Shown: positions 44,864 to 55,744 of the stretch, one piece after another
Layout: the number at the start of each line of letters is the position of its first letter
Position numbering within the stretch: position 1 is the stretch's first letter
Source: Brevibacterium iodinum ATCC 49514
GTDB lineage: Bacteria > Actinomycetota > Actinomycetes > Actinomycetales > Brevibacteriaceae
Length of the DNA: 64,000 nt
Direction: 5' to 3'
Assembly (NCBI RefSeq): GCF_900169265.1
Contig: NZ_FXYX01000014.1
Coordinates: 1 to 64,000 of the forward strand
The notes under the pieces: generated by a model
What the model was told of the DNA's origin: nothing
What the model saw: the letters and a program-made list of their open reading frames with translations, nothing else
The model's database searches: none
Program-made: the position numbers and the translations under genes

Positions 44864-46246
44864 TCAGTCCCGCGTCCTCCCGGCCGTGGCCACGGAGTGC
44901 AGAATCGGCTTCGTCAGCTGCAGCCCACCACGGATGATGCCGATGCCGACGACCACTGTGAGCAGGATCGTGAGGAAGGTGACCGGCTTGAAGACGAGCG
45001 CGGCTCCGGCCAGGGGCAGGACGAGCAGCAGCCCGAACCCTCCGGCCAGCAGGGACACCCAGATCCCCGGGGCCATGACGGCCCGCACCAGCGCTCGATG
45101 CAGCAGCTGAGGATCGGCGCCCGCGGCATAGAGGTCGGAGAAGGTGTCGGCACGGTCATAGATGTCGGCGACCTGGTTGATCACTGCGGAGACGGCGATG
45201 AGCACGATCGCGATGCCCATGACGAGCAGCACCCCGGTGAACATGTCGTGGAAGAGGTTGATATCGGAGGTGCCCATCGTTGCCGGGTCGTCCTCGGCGG
45301 CGTCGAGTCCGAGCTGCATCAGCGCCACCCCCGACCCGCAGACGGCCGCGGTGAACGAGGCCATCGCGAGTCCGGAAACGCGTCGCCAGAACCGTTTGGG
45401 TTCGTCGGAGACCAGGCGAGCCGCGACGAGGTGCTCCGGCGTGGCGGCCCGCCGACCGGACAGGTGAGCGAACCAGCGGACGAGGAGCCCGCCGAGGAGG
45501 TCGACGACGACCAGCCCGAGAGCGAAGAATGCGACCATCGCGCCGAGCACGATCCCCACGCCGAGACCGCCGCTCTGAGTGAGCGCGTACACGACTGGCA
45601 GCAGGCAGATCACGAGCACCGTGACGATGACCTTGGCCACGGGGAACTTCCGCTCCAGACTCTTCGTCCGCACGCCCAACGGAGAGACCACGACCTTGCG
45701 CAGACCCAGCAGGGCCGAGCCCGCGCAGACCAGGGCGAGGAAGACGACCACGACGAGGATGAGCCACGCGGGCATGAGCATGTTCGCGTACCCGATGGGT
45801 TCGCCCATGAAGTGGATGAAGCTGACCGGCAGCGCCAGTCCGAGATACCCGAGCACCCCGAGGATGATGCCGGCCAGGGCCGGGATCAGCGGTTCGGCCA
45901 CGGCGAGCGCCGTGATCTGGGAGCGTCGGGCCCCGAGCAGCGACATCGTCGACAGCCGTTCGTCCTGCCGGCGTGCCGACAGGGTCGCCGAGGCCGATGC
46001 CAGGGTGGAGGCGGGGATGATCAGCAGAGCCGTGGCCAGGCCCGCGAGGGTCTTGTACATGATGTCGAGGCCCTCGTCCGCGGGATCGGGGCTCGGTGGG
46101 ATCTGGAAGAACATCGAGGTCCCGGCCGCCACGGTGAGGAACAGCGTGGCACACGCGAAGAATGCGGCGGCCACGAGCACGGAGCTCGCCGAGGTCAGCG
46201 ATCTCCGTCCGAGAACGAGGGGAACTGCTGCGAAGGACGTGGACAT
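44864..46246 (-). CDS. FtsX-type ABC permease (first)
   Basis: A 460-aa permease starting MSTSFAAVPLVLGRRSL (GAGGAGACACG before the ATG). Eight or more hydrophobic segments. Shares with the next gene the segment LSARRQDERLSTMSLLGARRSQI (split: LSARRQDERLST, MSLLGARRSQI) and an FtsX-domain tail with IYDRADTFSDLYAAGADPQLL. It is one of two paired permeases of an ABC exporter of lipid, peptide or antibiotic type (FtsX/MacB superfamily). Without a two-component system nearby the trigger is unknown. Confidence 0.85.
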   Translation of the reverse strand: MSTSFAAVPLVLGRRSLTSASSVLVAAAFFACATLFLTVAAGTSMFFQIPPSPDPADEGLDIMYKTLAGLATALLIIPASTLASASATLSARRQDERLSTMSLLGARRSQITALAVAEPLIPALAGIILGVLGYLGLALPVSFIHFMGEPIGYANMLMPAWLILVVVVFLALVCAGSALLGLRKVVVSPLGVRTKSLERKFPVAKVIVTVLVICLLPVVYALTQSGGLGVGIVLGAMVAFFALGLVVVDLLGGLLVRWFAHLSGRRAATPEHLVAARLVSDEPKRFWRRVSGLAMASFTAAVCGSGVALMQLGLDAAEDDPATMGTSDINLFHDMFTGVLLVMGIAIVLIAVSAVINQVADIYDRADTFSDLYAAGADPQLLHRALVRAVMAPGIWVSLLAGGFGLLLVLPLAGAALVFKPVTFLTILLTVVVGIGIIRGGLQLTKPILHSVATAGRTRD

Positions 46247-46257
46247 CGTGTCTCCTC

Positions 46258-47675
46258 TCAGGCCACGGTCGCCTCGGCGGTGGCCCGGTTCTCGGGGGCC
46301 GCCTCGGCGAGGGTGCGGTTGTCGGGGTCGATCTCGGTGACCCGGCGGACGAGCGGGCGGGTGACCTGCAGCCCCAGCCATACCATCGCAACCCCGGCCA
46401 CGAGGACGGCGGCGACGGTTCCGATGGTGAAGGGATCGCCGAGCTCGCTCACCGAAGCCATGAGCCAGGCGAGGATTCCGCCGAGGAACAGGGAGACGAC
46501 GGTGACCAGCAGGATCGGCGACATCACGGAGTTGACGGTCACCCGGTGCATCATCTGCTGGGTCATCCCGGCGGCGTGGAGCTCGCGGTATGTCTGAGCC
46601 CGGTCGAGGATGTCAGCGGCTTGGTTGATCGTGGCCGAGACGATGACGAGGACGAAGGCGATGACCAGGGTGAGGATGAGCCCGGTGAAGATATCGTCGC
46701 CGAGGTGGACGTACGGACCCATGACCGCGCGGTCCTCGGCGGAGAAGTCCTCCTGACCGCTGCGCATCATCGCCGTACCCGCCCCGCCGACGACGGCGAT
46801 GAAGGTGATCATCGCCAGCCCGGCGACCCGGCGCCAGTACTGTCCGGGGGCGTCGGCGATCATTCCTGCCGCCATCACCGAGGCGGGACCGCGGGCGATT
46901 CTGCCGGCGATGCCGGCGTGGACGCGGATGCACAGGACGCCGAGGACGCTGATGAGCAGGAGGGTGATGCCGATCGTGGCGATGCTGTACATGATCGTCA
47001 CCGCCATAGGCAGCTCCAGCTGGGTGGAGACGTAGGTCGCGATGGCCACGATGAGGATGAGCACGATGGCCGTGATCACGCGGGCCAGGGGGAATCTCCG
47101 TGGCAGCGACCGGGTGCGCACGCCCAGCGGGGAGACCTGGATCTTGCGCAGGCCGATGAGCGAGGCGATCAGGCAGACCGCCAGGAGGCCCACGATGACC
47201 GCGGCGAGCAGCCAGACCGGCATGAGCAGTGCCTGGTAGCCCAGGGGTTCGCCGACGAACGTGATGAAGCTCAGCGGCCAGGCGACCAGCAGGTAGCCGC
47301 CGATTCCGGCAAGGATGCCCAGCGAGGCGGGGATGAAGGGTTCTGCGACGGCGATGAGGCGGATCGTGCCGCGTTGCGCCCCGAGCAGGGACAGGGTCGA
47401 GAGTCGTTCGTCCTGACGGCGGGCGCTCAATTTCGCCGAGGCGATCCCGAGGCTGGTCGCGGGCACGATGAGGAAGACCGTGGCGAGGACGGCAAGGAGC
47501 TGGTACAACTCGGCCACCTCGGCGTATCCGGAGACCTCGGGGCGGTCGATGAATGCCCAGGCGCCGGCGGCCACGGTGAGGAAGATCGTCGAGCAGGAGA
47601 AGAAGGCGATTCCGACGAGGCGCGACGTGGTCGAGGTCAGGGACCGTTCGGACAGGAGGATGGGAAGGATATTCA

Positions 47676-47676
<1 letters not shown>
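46258..47676 (-). CDS. FtsX-type ABC permease (second)
   Basis: A 472-aa paralogue of the neighbour, with LSARRQDERLSTLSLLGAQR, AEPFIPASLGI, SPLGVRTRSLPRRFPLARV and ILDRAQTYRELHAAGMTQQMM. The ATG at 47676 overlaps the stop of the ATP-binding gene by TGATG. A GTG one codon earlier is possible. The two permeases probably form a heterodimer energised by the single ATPase. Confidence 0.85.
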
Positions 47677-48431
<755 letters not shown>

Positions 48432-48690
48432 GCCTCCATGTTTTCGCCCAACGGGCCTTGGCACTATGCAGTCAGCCCGTCAGCCGGTGCGGGATTTCCC
48501 AACCTCCGTTGACGGAAAACCGAGTTCAGGGCACCGTGCTTGACAGTCTTCTGATAACACGACATCGACATGCGAGATCCGGGCTGGCTGCCCGTGGTCC
48601 CGCCCGAGCAGCCGAACAGGTCTACTCCTTCGACGTCTGGATCGTCTCCGCCGCAGAGGACCGGGCAACCTCGGTGCGGGTCTGCCGATC

Positions 48691-50007
48691 TCACCCAGGC
48701 AGCAACACGATGACGGTGTGGATCACGAGGCCGACCAGCGCGCCGATGACGGTGCCGTTGATGCGGATGTACTGGAGGTCGCGCCCGACGTAGAGCTCGA
48801 TGCGCTCGGCGGCTTCCTTCGCGTCCCAGCGCTCGATGGTGTCGGAGATGACGCTGGCGATCTCGGGGCCGAAACTCTCGGCCAGATCACCGGCGGTGGT
48901 GGCGATCCGGTCGTCGATGCGGCGGGAGAATTCCGAGTCCGCCTGCAGTCGGTCGGCGAATTCGCCGATGAGCTGCCAGATGCGGGCGCGGACTTCGCCG
49001 CCTTCGTCGATGATGGCCTCGCGCAGCAGCTGTTTGAGCGAACTCCAGATCTCGAGGACGGAGTCGACGACGCCCTCCTGGCTGAGCAGGTCGTTGAAGA
49101 TCTCTTCGGCCCGCTGGGACAGGGATGAGTCGGATTCGAGGTCGTCGGAGAGGTCGACGAGCCACGCGTCCAGCGCCTGTCGAGCCTTATGGTATTCGTT
49201 GTCGCGGACGTCGGCGACCCAGCCGAGCACTTCGCGCTGCAGTCGGTTGGCCAGCTGTTCGTTGACGAAATCAGGGACCCAGGACGGTGCCCGATTGTGG
49301 ACGATCTCATCGATGACCTGCGGATTGTCACCCAGCCAGCTGTAGGCCTCCGCGACGATGAGGTCGACGAGTCTGTGGTGGGCACCGTCGAGCACGATCT
49401 GGCGCAGCAGCTGCGCGAGCACCGGTGTCTTTCGGGTGGCCACGAGCCGTGGAATGATCACGTTCCTGGTCAGCGCCTTGATGGAGTCATCATCGATACG
49501 CGCGAGCACATATTCGAGCCCTCCTGCGGCACGGTCGACGACGATATCTCGGTTGGCGGGCTTGGCCAGCCAATTTCCGGCTCGATGGGAGATCTCGGCG
49601 GATCGGATCTTCGTCGACACCGCCTCGGCGTGGAGGAAGTTCGCGGCGACGAAGGCCGACAGACTCGCTCCGAGGGTGTCCTTCTTGCGCGGGATGATCG
49701 CGGTGTGCGGAATCGGCAGCCCGAGTGGGTGGCGGAAGAGCGCGGTGACGGCGAACCAGTCGGCGATAGCGCCGATCATCGCGGCCTCCGAGGCGCGGGA
49801 GACGAACCCCCAGACGGCGGTGTTGTCGGTGAAGAGGTGGGTGGAGAGGAAGATGAGCGTGGCGAGGATGAGCAGCGAGAGCGCGAGCGTGCGCATCTTC
49901 TTCAGCCCGCGAGCGCGCTCTTGATCCTCCGGCGTGAGCTCGGCCGGCCCGCCGTTTCCGCTGCCGGCGCCGAAGCGCGGTACGGATGGTGTCTTCTCGA
50001 TCGACAT
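48691..50007 (-). CDS. DUF445 membrane protein
   Basis: A 438-aa protein starting MSIEKTPSVPRF. A transmembrane helix (LALSLLILATLIFL) is followed by GAIADWFAVTALFRHPLGLPIPHTAIIP (split: GAIADWFAVTALFRHPLG, LPIPHTAIIP), the hallmark of DUF445, a long helical cytoplasmic or extracytoplasmic region with SAEISHRAGNWLAK, and a C-terminal helix (GTVIGALVGLVIHTVIVLL, split as GTVIGALVGLVIHT). Function unknown. GCAGGGGG is its ribosome binding site. Confidence 0.9.
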   Translation of the reverse strand: MSIEKTPSVPRFGAGSGNGGPAELTPEDQERARGLKKMRTLALSLLILATLIFLSTHLFTDNTAVWGFVSRASEAAMIGAIADWFAVTALFRHPLGLPIPHTAIIPRKKDTLGASLSAFVAANFLHAEAVSTKIRSAEISHRAGNWLAKPANRDIVVDRAAGGLEYVLARIDDDSIKALTRNVIIPRLVATRKTPVLAQLLRQIVLDGAHHRLVDLIVAEAYSWLGDNPQVIDEIVHNRAPSWVPDFVNEQLANRLQREVLGWVADVRDNEYHKARQALDAWLVDLSDDLESDSSLSQRAEEIFNDLLSQEGVVDSVLEIWSSLKQLLREAIIDEGGEVRARIWQLIGEFADRLQADSEFSRRIDDRIATTAGDLAESFGPEIASVISDTIERWDAKEAAERIELYVGRDLQYIRINGTVIGALVGLVIHTVIVLLPG

Positions 50008-50270
50008 CGTTACCCCCTGCTCCACGACTTTAGCGAAACCCTGCGGCTCCACACGCATCCGCAGGCGGGTTCGCACCTGGAAATTCCGCGGAGAGCCCCG
50101 CCGCTCGGGCCGCACTATCGCCCGCGAGCGTTCCTCACCGTTGCTCTTACTTCCTCGCGCTGCCCGCTATCCGCCCCGTCGCTCTCGTATCTCACCGGTG
50201 CACCGAGTGGAGATGCCACGACTCATGAGGGATGAACCTTTCGACCAGGTACTCGAGCTAGGATTCGACC

Positions 50271-50711
50271 ATGATCCGCCCGCTGAACGCCCGAGAAGCC
50301 AGCGTCGCGCTGCGCATGATCCGCTCGGCGACGCCGTCCCCCGACGAAGCAGATTATACCGACTTCACTCCTGAGCAGCGGCAGGGTTGGGATCCACCCG
50401 AGCCCATCTCGAACGAACAGCGTCAGATCTGGGAATGCCGCCTCGGCGAAGTTATGGTCACCAGCCGGTGCGACTGTGGAACCTGTCCAAGCATCGGAAT
50501 GCGCCCTCAGAATCGCCTCGACGATGAGCACCGCAATGATCAGGGCGGAGACGGGGACTGGTCGGATCGCACCGTCCTCACAGCCGGTTCACCAGGGGCG
50601 ATGCTGCTGCTCTTCATTGACGACCACTATCCCAGCTATCTCGAGTTGGCGCCGATCGACGAGGATCAGAGTTTCACGGATTTCCCCGAACCGGAGACGG
50701 TCTCCATCTGA
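50271..50711 (+). CDS. Hypothetical protein with CxCxxC motif
   Basis: A 146-aa acidic protein. It contains RCDCGTCPSIG (about 66-76), a compact group of three cysteines that could bind a metal, and a GAMLLLFIDDHYPSYLEL segment near the C-terminus. No family recognised. Divergent from DUF445 with 263 nt between; no other feature was found in that gap. Confidence 0.6.
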   Translation: MIRPLNAREASVALRMIRSATPSPDEADYTDFTPEQRQGWDPPEPISNEQRQIWECRLGEVMVTSRCDCGTCPSIGMRPQNRLDDEHRNDQGGDGDWSDRTVLTAGSPGAMLLLFIDDHYPSYLELAPIDEDQSFTDFPEPETVSI

Positions 50712-50733
50712 TCTGATCCGGTACGGATGGATT

Positions 50734-50757
50734 TCCATCCCCTCGCCGAGGCGGCCC
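50734..50757. repeat. 24-bp copy of a GCCGAGGCGG-containing sequence
   Basis: A non-coding 24-bp sequence (TCCATCCCCT then CGCCGAGGCGGCCC) is repeated exactly at 55936-55959, inside the 3' part of the GT87 gene. The shared core is the recurrent GCCGAGGCGG word. Confidence 0.85.
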
Positions 50758-50787
50758 TGCCCGAGCGCGAAACGTTAGGCTTCGTGG

Positions 50788-51526
50788 ATGGAGTACTTCG
50801 AGAATCGTGAACGTGCTGAATCCTTCGGCGAGGTCGCCCAGGAGTACGACGCCTTCCGACCGAAGTACCCTGCCGCGCTCATCACAGCGATCATGCAAGC
50901 GGCCAGGGCGAGCGCCGACTCCCAAACGGATGCCTCACCGCCGTCCACCGGCGACCGAACCTCGGGTGCTCCGCGCATCCTCGATGTCGGCTCCGGTACC
51001 GGAATTCTCGCGTCCCAGCTCCGGTCAGTCCTTCCACTGGGTCGATCCTCTGGTTGCTCTGCCGAAAGTTCGCACGGTGCTCCGCCCCGGTGGAATTCTG
51101 GCTCTGGCCTGGAACGATATCGAACCCATCAGCGAACTGAAGACCCGGCTCGATGCGGTCATCGCTCGCTTTCATTCCGACGGCAGGACCGCGAGTCTCG
51201 GTTCGAGAGCGAGCTGGGGCACCGAAGCGAGCCAAGAGGCGAGGGCAGGCAGCGGTACGACTGAACCCGCACTGACGGTCGAACCCGTCGAACATCCGGT
51301 GCTCACGCAACTGCGGGGTGCCGGTTTCACATCGAATGAGACCACTTTCGTCGAGGACCTCCACTATTCGAAGCACGGTTGGTTGTCGATGGTCTTCACC
51401 TACTCGGCTCAGCTGACGATGGACCCGGTGAAGAGAGCGGTCATGCGCGAAGAGATGTCCGCCGAAATCCCCGACGACGGGCTCGCTGCGCGGAACGAGG
51501 CACTTCTCGTCCTCGCTGGGGCCTGA
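50788..51526 (+). pseudogene. SAM-dependent methyltransferase remnant, internally deleted and frameshifted
   Basis: MEYFENRERAESFGEVAQEYDAFRP and ILDVGSGTGILASQL give the N-terminus and motif I of a class I methyltransferase. At about 51020 the frame shifts and continues at SGQSFHWVDP, VLRPGGILALAWND, a downstream motif of the same family. About 60 residues between motif I and the FHWVDP segment are missing. The C-terminal half runs on to a TGA at 51526. Non-functional. Confidence 0.75.
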
Positions 51527-51651
51527 ATATGGGACGCTCATGGTTCAAAAGCTGCGCGCTCAAAGCTGAGCAGTGCCCACCCACTGGGCGGGTCCCACAC
51601 GGCACGAGTCCGACCCGTAGAGTGAAGGCGTATGGTCACCGCTGTCCTGCA

Positions 51652-51714
51652 CGGGGACCACGTCCCCGCTGGGACCGCCACTCCGCGGAGACGTCCGACG
51701 TCCCCGCTGGGACC
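51652..51714. repeat. Repeats upstream of argE
   Basis: CGGGGAC-CAC-GTCCCCG (51652-51668) is a perfect 7-bp inverted repeat. The 17-mer ACGTCCCCGCTGGGACC occurs at 51660-51676 and again at 51698-51714 (38-bp period). It lies about 75-135 nt upstream of the argE start and could be a regulatory site. Confidence 0.5.
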
Positions 51715-51786
51715 ACCGCGGCCCTCCCGCAGACGCCGCGGTCTGACCGAACCGAGACCACCCGCATCCGAGAGTCAGGAGCAGTC

Positions 51787-52962
51787 GTGCAAGCGACACC
51801 CGCCGAAGCCACCATCACCGAGATCACGAATCTCATCACCTTCGACACGACGAGCCGGGACACGAACCTCCCGCTCATCGACCACGTCGAAGCCCGCCTC
51901 CAGGCCACCGGCATCGAATCACGCCGGATCCCGAACCCGAAGGGCACGAAGGCGAACCTGCTCGCGACCATCCCCGCAGCCGACGGCACGACCAGTGGAG
52001 GCATCGTCCTGTCCGGGCATACCGACGTCGTCCCCGTCGACGGCCAGGACTGGTCCTCCGACCCGTTCACCCCCGAGATCCGCGACGGCAAGTACTTTGC
52101 CCGCGGCAGCGCCGACATGAAGTCCTTCATCGGCGTCATCCTCTCCCGCCTCGAAGCGCTCAAATCCGCGAAACTCCGCGAACCCATCCACCTCGCCTTC
52201 TCCTATGACGAGGAGATCGGCTGCGTGGGCGCCATCTCCCTCGTCGAGGCCATCACCGAGGAGGGCCTGGCGCCCCGCGGCTGCATCGTCGGCGAACCCT
52301 CGAGCATGCGGGCCATCCGCGGCCACAAATCGATGAACGTCTTCCGCGTCGACTTCCACGGCGTCGCCGCCCACTCCTCGCTCACCCCCGAGGGCGTCAA
52401 TGCCATCGCCTATGCCTCCGAATTCGTCGCCTTCGTCCACGCCGTCGCAGCCGAATTCCGCACCGAAGGGCCCTTCGACGAGGCCTATGTCGTGCCCTTC
52501 ACCTCGGTCACGGCGAACACGTTCAACGGCGGCATCGCCGTGAACACCATCCCCGCCGAGGCGACCGTCCAGTTCGAGTTCCGATCGCTCGGTTCCGTGG
52601 ACCGCGCGGCCCTCATCGAACGCTTCCGCGCCGAAGCCGAACGCCTCGGTCGAGCCATGGCCGCCGAGAACGAGGCCGCCGGTGTCGACTTCACGATCGA
52701 AGCCGAAGCTCCCGGCTGCGAGACCCCGGCCGATGCGGACATCGTCTCGCTCGCCGCGAACTGGGGCGCTATCGCCACCGATGACAAGGTCACCTACGGC
52801 ACCGAGGCGGGGCTGTTCTCCGAAGCCGGCATCCCGACCGTCGTCTGCGGCCCCGGAGACATCGCCCAGGCGCACGCTCCCGACGAGTTCATCGAGCTCG
52901 ACCAGATCGCCGCCTGCGAGTCCTTCATCGACGCCCTCATCGCCGACCTCTCCGAGAGCTGA
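51787..52962 (+). CDS. argE: Acetylornithine deacetylase (ArgE-like, M20 family)
   Basis: A 391-aa zinc peptidase-like protein. GTG start with AGGAG 7 nt upstream. SGHTDVVPVDGQDW (first metal ligands), GRGSADMKSFIG-type segment (ARGSADMKSF), FSYDEEIGCVGA (catalytic Glu) and GEPSSMRAIRGHK. The C-terminal metal ligand region is GPGDIAQAHAPDEF. It would remove the acetyl group from N2-acetylornithine in arginine synthesis; members also act on other N-acyl amino acids, and no arg genes lie nearby. Confidence 0.88.
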   Translation: MQATPAEATITEITNLITFDTTSRDTNLPLIDHVEARLQATGIESRRIPNPKGTKANLLATIPAADGTTSGGIVLSGHTDVVPVDGQDWSSDPFTPEIRDGKYFARGSADMKSFIGVILSRLEALKSAKLREPIHLAFSYDEEIGCVGAISLVEAITEEGLAPRGCIVGEPSSMRAIRGHKSMNVFRVDFHGVAAHSSLTPEGVNAIAYASEFVAFVHAVAAEFRTEGPFDEAYVVPFTSVTANTFNGGIAVNTIPAEATVQFEFRSLGSVDRAALIERFRAEAERLGRAMAAENEAAGVDFTIEAEAPGCETPADADIVSLAANWGAIATDDKVTYGTEAGLFSEAGIPTVVCGPGDIAQAHAPDEFIELDQIAACESFIDALIADLSES

Positions 52963-53022
52963 GGACGCGGATCCAGGGGCGTAGGCTGCACATAGGATCA
53001 CAGACTCAGGCAGGGAGGAATC

Positions 53023-53241
53023 ATGGCAACCGAATTCTCGGTCGGTGACCACGTGGGCTGGAACTCCGAGGCAGGGCAGGTCTCCGGTCATATCACGAAG
53101 GTCCACACTGCCGACTTCGACTACAAGGGACACCGTCGCCGCGCCTCGGCAGAGGACCCGCAGTACGAGGTCAAGAGCGACAAGACCGATCACATCGCCG
53201 CCCACAAAGGCAGCGCTCTGCACCTCATCGACGACGAATGA
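53023..53241 (+). CDS. DUF2945 (HVA1-like TUDOR domain) protein
   Basis: A 72-aa protein with the DUF2945 pattern: FSVGDHVGWNSEAGQVSGHI, TKVHTADFDYKGHRRRAS, EDPQYEVKSDKTDHIAAHKG. Family members have a small beta-barrel and unknown function. It overlaps the DUF488 gene by 4 nt (ATGA). Confidence 0.9.
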   Translation: MATEFSVGDHVGWNSEAGQVSGHITKVHTADFDYKGHRRRASAEDPQYEVKSDKTDHIAAHKGSALHLIDDE

Positions 53242-53831
53242 CGGGACTGGACACGGCGAAATCCCCCGCCGCGTCGGCCGGCCCTGCGGACGCCGCTCTG
53301 CCGCGTCTGCTGACAGTCGGGCATTCGAATCGTGAACTGAATGAGTTCATCGAACTGCTCGCGGGTACCAGCAGCGAGGTGATCGTCGACGTCCGCAAGC
53401 TGCCTGGTTCGACGAAGAACCCCTGGTTCAACGCCGACACCCTTGAGAGCGACCTCGCCGAAGTGGGGATCGAATTGCGACGCCTCGAGGGGCTGGCCGG
53501 TCGCCGACCGGTCAGCCGGACGGTGCCCTTCACCGTCAACGCATGGTGGCAGAACCGCAGCTTCCACAACTATGCCGACCACTGCCTCTCATCGGCATTC
53601 CGCACCGACCTCGAAACTCTCATCGGCTGGAGTACGGAGGCGCGCTGCGCGATCATGTGCTCGGAGGCCGTGTGGTGGCGGTGTCACCGGAGGATCATCG
53701 CCGATCAGCTGCTCGCCCGGGATCTCCCCGTCGCCCACATCCTCGGCGAAGGTCACATCGATCGGGCGAAGCTGAGCGAGGGTGCCCGGATCGAGGCGGA
53801 CGGCACCCTCACCTATCCCGCTGACAGCTGA
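53238..53831 (+). CDS. DUF488 family protein
   Basis: A 197-aa protein: LTVGHSNRELNEFIELL (TxGxS motif), VDVRKLPGSTKNPWFN, RSFHNYADHC and ARCAIMCSEAVWWRCHRRIIADQL (split: IMCSEAVWWRCHRR). The conserved CxE...CHR segment suggests a metal or thiol-related function, not yet known for the family. Coupled to the DUF2945 gene. Confidence 0.88.
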   Translation: MTGLDTAKSPAASAGPADAALPRLLTVGHSNRELNEFIELLAGTSSEVIVDVRKLPGSTKNPWFNADTLESDLAEVGIELRRLEGLAGRRPVSRTVPFTVNAWWQNRSFHNYADHCLSSAFRTDLETLIGWSTEARCAIMCSEAVWWRCHRRIIADQLLARDLPVAHILGEGHIDRAKLSEGARIEADGTLTYPADS

Positions 53832-53882
53832 CCCGGTCCGCGGCCCGAGTCCGCACCTCCTCCTGAAACACCCAACCGGTCG

Positions 53883-53923
53883 AAAAACACCGAGGCGGCA
53901 CCTGAACTCAGGTGCCGCCTCGG
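53883..53923 (-). terminator. Terminator of the ribosomal protein operon (bidirectional)
   Basis: CCGAGGCGGCACCTGA (53890-53905) pairs with TCAGGTGCCGCCTCGG (53908-53923). On the minus strand the stem is followed by G-TTTTT (53887-53883), so it ends the rpsF-ssb-rpsR-rplI transcript. It can also serve the DUF488 gene from the other side. The stem base is the GCCGAGGCGG word. Confidence 0.88.
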
Positions 53924-53999
53924 CGGTGGTGTGGTGGGGCCGTTCAGACACTCACCACGTCCGAATCATCCGGACTGGGACGCCCGGACAAGGCCTTGA

Positions 54000-54458
54000 T
54001 CAGGCCTTGCCGATGACCTCGAACTTGATCTTCGCGGTGATCTCGTCGCCGACGCGCACAACAGCGTTGTAGCTGCCGGGGGTCTTGACGTGACCGGTCA
54101 GTGCGACCTGACGGCGATCGAACTCGCGTCCGGTCGCGGTCTGCAGGGCCTCGGCCACGAGGGCAGGGGTGACGGCGCCGAAGAGGCGACCGTTCTTGCC
54201 GGCCTTCATGTCGATGCGAGCCGTGGTCGACTCGAGTTCGCCCTTGACCTTGATGGCTTCGTCGTGATCGGCGATCTGCTTGGCCTGACGGGCCTTGCGG
54301 AGAGACTCGATGTGCTTCTCAGCGCCGGCGGACCAGGCCGAGGCCCAGCCACGAGGCAGAAGCAGGTTGCGTGCGTATCCGGCACGAACCTCGACGACGT
54401 CGCCGGCGGCACCGAGGCCGTCGACTTCCTGGTTCAGAATCACTTTGCGGTTAGGCAT
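54000..54458 (-). CDS. rplI: Ribosomal protein bL9
   Basis: A 152-aa protein starting MPNRKVILNQEVDGLGAAGDVVEVRAGYARNLLLP (split: VILNQEVDGLGAAGD, VVEVRAGYARNLLLP), the bL9 signature. GGAGGGAAAGAATA precedes the ATG. It is the last gene of the rpsF operon. Confidence 0.97.
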   Translation of the reverse strand: MPNRKVILNQEVDGLGAAGDVVEVRAGYARNLLLPRGWASAWSAGAEKHIESLRKARQAKQIADHDEAIKVKGELESTTARIDMKAGKNGRLFGAVTPALVAEALQTATGREFDRRQVALTGHVKTPGSYNAVVRVGDEITAKIKFEVIGKA

Positions 54459-54474
54459 TATTCTTTCCCTCCGA

Positions 54475-54714
54475 TCAGCGAGCTGAGCTCGAGTAGGGCA
54501 GAAGTGCCATCTCGCGGGCGTTCTTGACGGCCTTTGCGATGACGCGCTGTTCCTGCACGGTCACACCGGTGACGCGACGTGCACGGATCTTGCCGCGGTC
54601 GGAAATGAACTTACGGAGCGTAGCGGTGTCCTTGTAGTGGATGTTCGCCGCTTCGCCCTTCTTGAGCGGATTAGCCTTCTTCTTGATAGGCTTCCGGACC
54701 TCTGGCTTTGCCAT
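54475..54714 (-). CDS. rpsR: Ribosomal protein bS18
   Basis: A 79-aa protein with [18 protein letters not shown] and [15 protein letters not shown]. No cysteine pair, so it is the zinc-free form. AGGAGATACTC before the ATG. Part of rpsF-ssb-rpsR-rplI. Confidence 0.97.
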   Translation of the reverse strand: MAKPEVRKPIKKKANPLKKGEAANIHYKDTATLRKFISDRGKIRARRVTGVTVQEQRVIAKAVKNAREMALLPYSSSAR

Positions 54715-54761
54715 GAGTATCTCCTGTTAACGAATGTCTCGAAATGTCGTGAAGACGTGGA

Positions 54762-55391
54762 TCAGAACGGGGGTTCATCGGCGCCGGGATTGCCCCAGCC
54801 GCCGTTGCCGCTCTGCGGGTTCGATGATGCCCACGGGTCATTGGCGGGTGCGTTGTTGCCGCCCTGGCTGTAACCCTGGCGCTGGCCACCCTGCTGGCCG
54901 CCCTGCTGGGGATTGTTGCCCCAACCGGAGGACTGCTGGTTGCCGAAGCCGCCCTGCTGGCCGCCTCCGCCCTGGCTGCCGCCACCGAAGTTGCCGCCGC
55001 CACCGCCGAAGTTTCCTCCGCCGCTGGGGTTGTTCTTCGAGACCTGTGCGGTGGCGCGCCGCAGGCTGGGGCCGACTTCGTCGACGTCCAGCTCCATGAC
55101 CGTGCGCTTCTCGCCTTCCTTGGTCTCGAAGGACCGGGACTTCAGTCGGCCCTGAACGATGACCCGAGTGCCGCGCTGCAGAGATTCGGCGACGTTCTCT
55201 CCCATTTCACGCCACACCGAGCAGCGGAGGAAGAGAGTCTCTCCGTCCTTGAACTCGTTGGCCTGACGGTCGAAGATACGCGGCGTCGAGGCCACGGTGA
55301 AGTTTGCGACTGCCGCACCGTTCGGTGTGAAGCGCAGTTCGGGATCGCTGGTGAGGTTCCCGACGACCGTGATGACTGTTTCGCCTGCCAT
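54762..55391 (-). CDS. ssb: Single-stranded DNA-binding protein
   Basis: A 209-aa protein. OB-fold (about 1-112) with [21 protein letters not shown] and [18 protein letters not shown], then a Gly/Gln-rich linker and a DEPPF tail that binds partner proteins. AGGAGATTCA before the ATG. Confidence 0.97.
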   Translation of the reverse strand: MAGETVITVVGNLTSDPELRFTPNGAAVANFTVASTPRIFDRQANEFKDGETLFLRCSVWREMGENVAESLQRGTRVIVQGRLKSRSFETKEGEKRTVMELDVDEVGPSLRRATAQVSKNNPSGGGNFGGGGGNFGGGSQGGGGQQGGFGNQQSSGWGNNPQQGGQQGGQRQGYSQGGNNAPANDPWASSNPQSGNGGWGNPGADEPPF

Positions 55392-55425
55392 TGAATCTCC
55401 TAGAAGCGAGGTAGCTTAAGATGCC

Positions 55426-55716
55426 TTACTTGGCGTCCGGGCGGAGGATCTTCGTACGCAGAACGGACTCGTTAAGCCCGAGCTGACGATCGAGTTCCTT
55501 GGTCGTTGCAGGCTCGGCGTGGAAATCAACCACGACGTAGTAGCCTTCGGACTTCTTCTGGATCTCGTACGCGAAGCGACGACGTCCCCAGATATCCACG
55601 TTGTCGACGGTGCCGTTCTCAGCCGGGACAACCTTGATCAGGTTGTTCACGGTGTCAGCCAGCGTCCGCTCTTCGAGGTCGTTATCAAGAATGAGCATGA
55701 GCTCGTACTTACGCAT
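55426..55716 (-). CDS. rpsF: Ribosomal protein bS6
   Basis: A 96-aa protein: [39 protein letters not shown]. First gene of the operon; AGGAGG 10 nt before the ATG. Confidence 0.97.
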   Translation of the reverse strand: MRKYELMLILDNDLEERTLADTVNNLIKVVPAENGTVDNVDIWGRRRFAYEIQKKSEGYYVVVDFHAEPATTKELDRQLGLNESVLRTKILRPDAK

Positions 55717-55744
55717 ATGTCACCCACCTCCTCTGGTCTTTGCG

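Noticed and set aside
44759..46597. Long plus-strand open frame of about 610 codons
   Set aside because: Antisense to the FtsX-type permease; composition shows no folding domain, only His/Asp/Glu/Arg-rich runs.
50271..50711. Assigning the CxCxxC protein to a metal-binding family
   Set aside because: Three cysteines alone are not enough; no other motif supports a named family.
51652..51714. CRISPR-like array
   Set aside because: Only two copies of a 17-mer, no regular spacers and no cas genes anywhere in the window.
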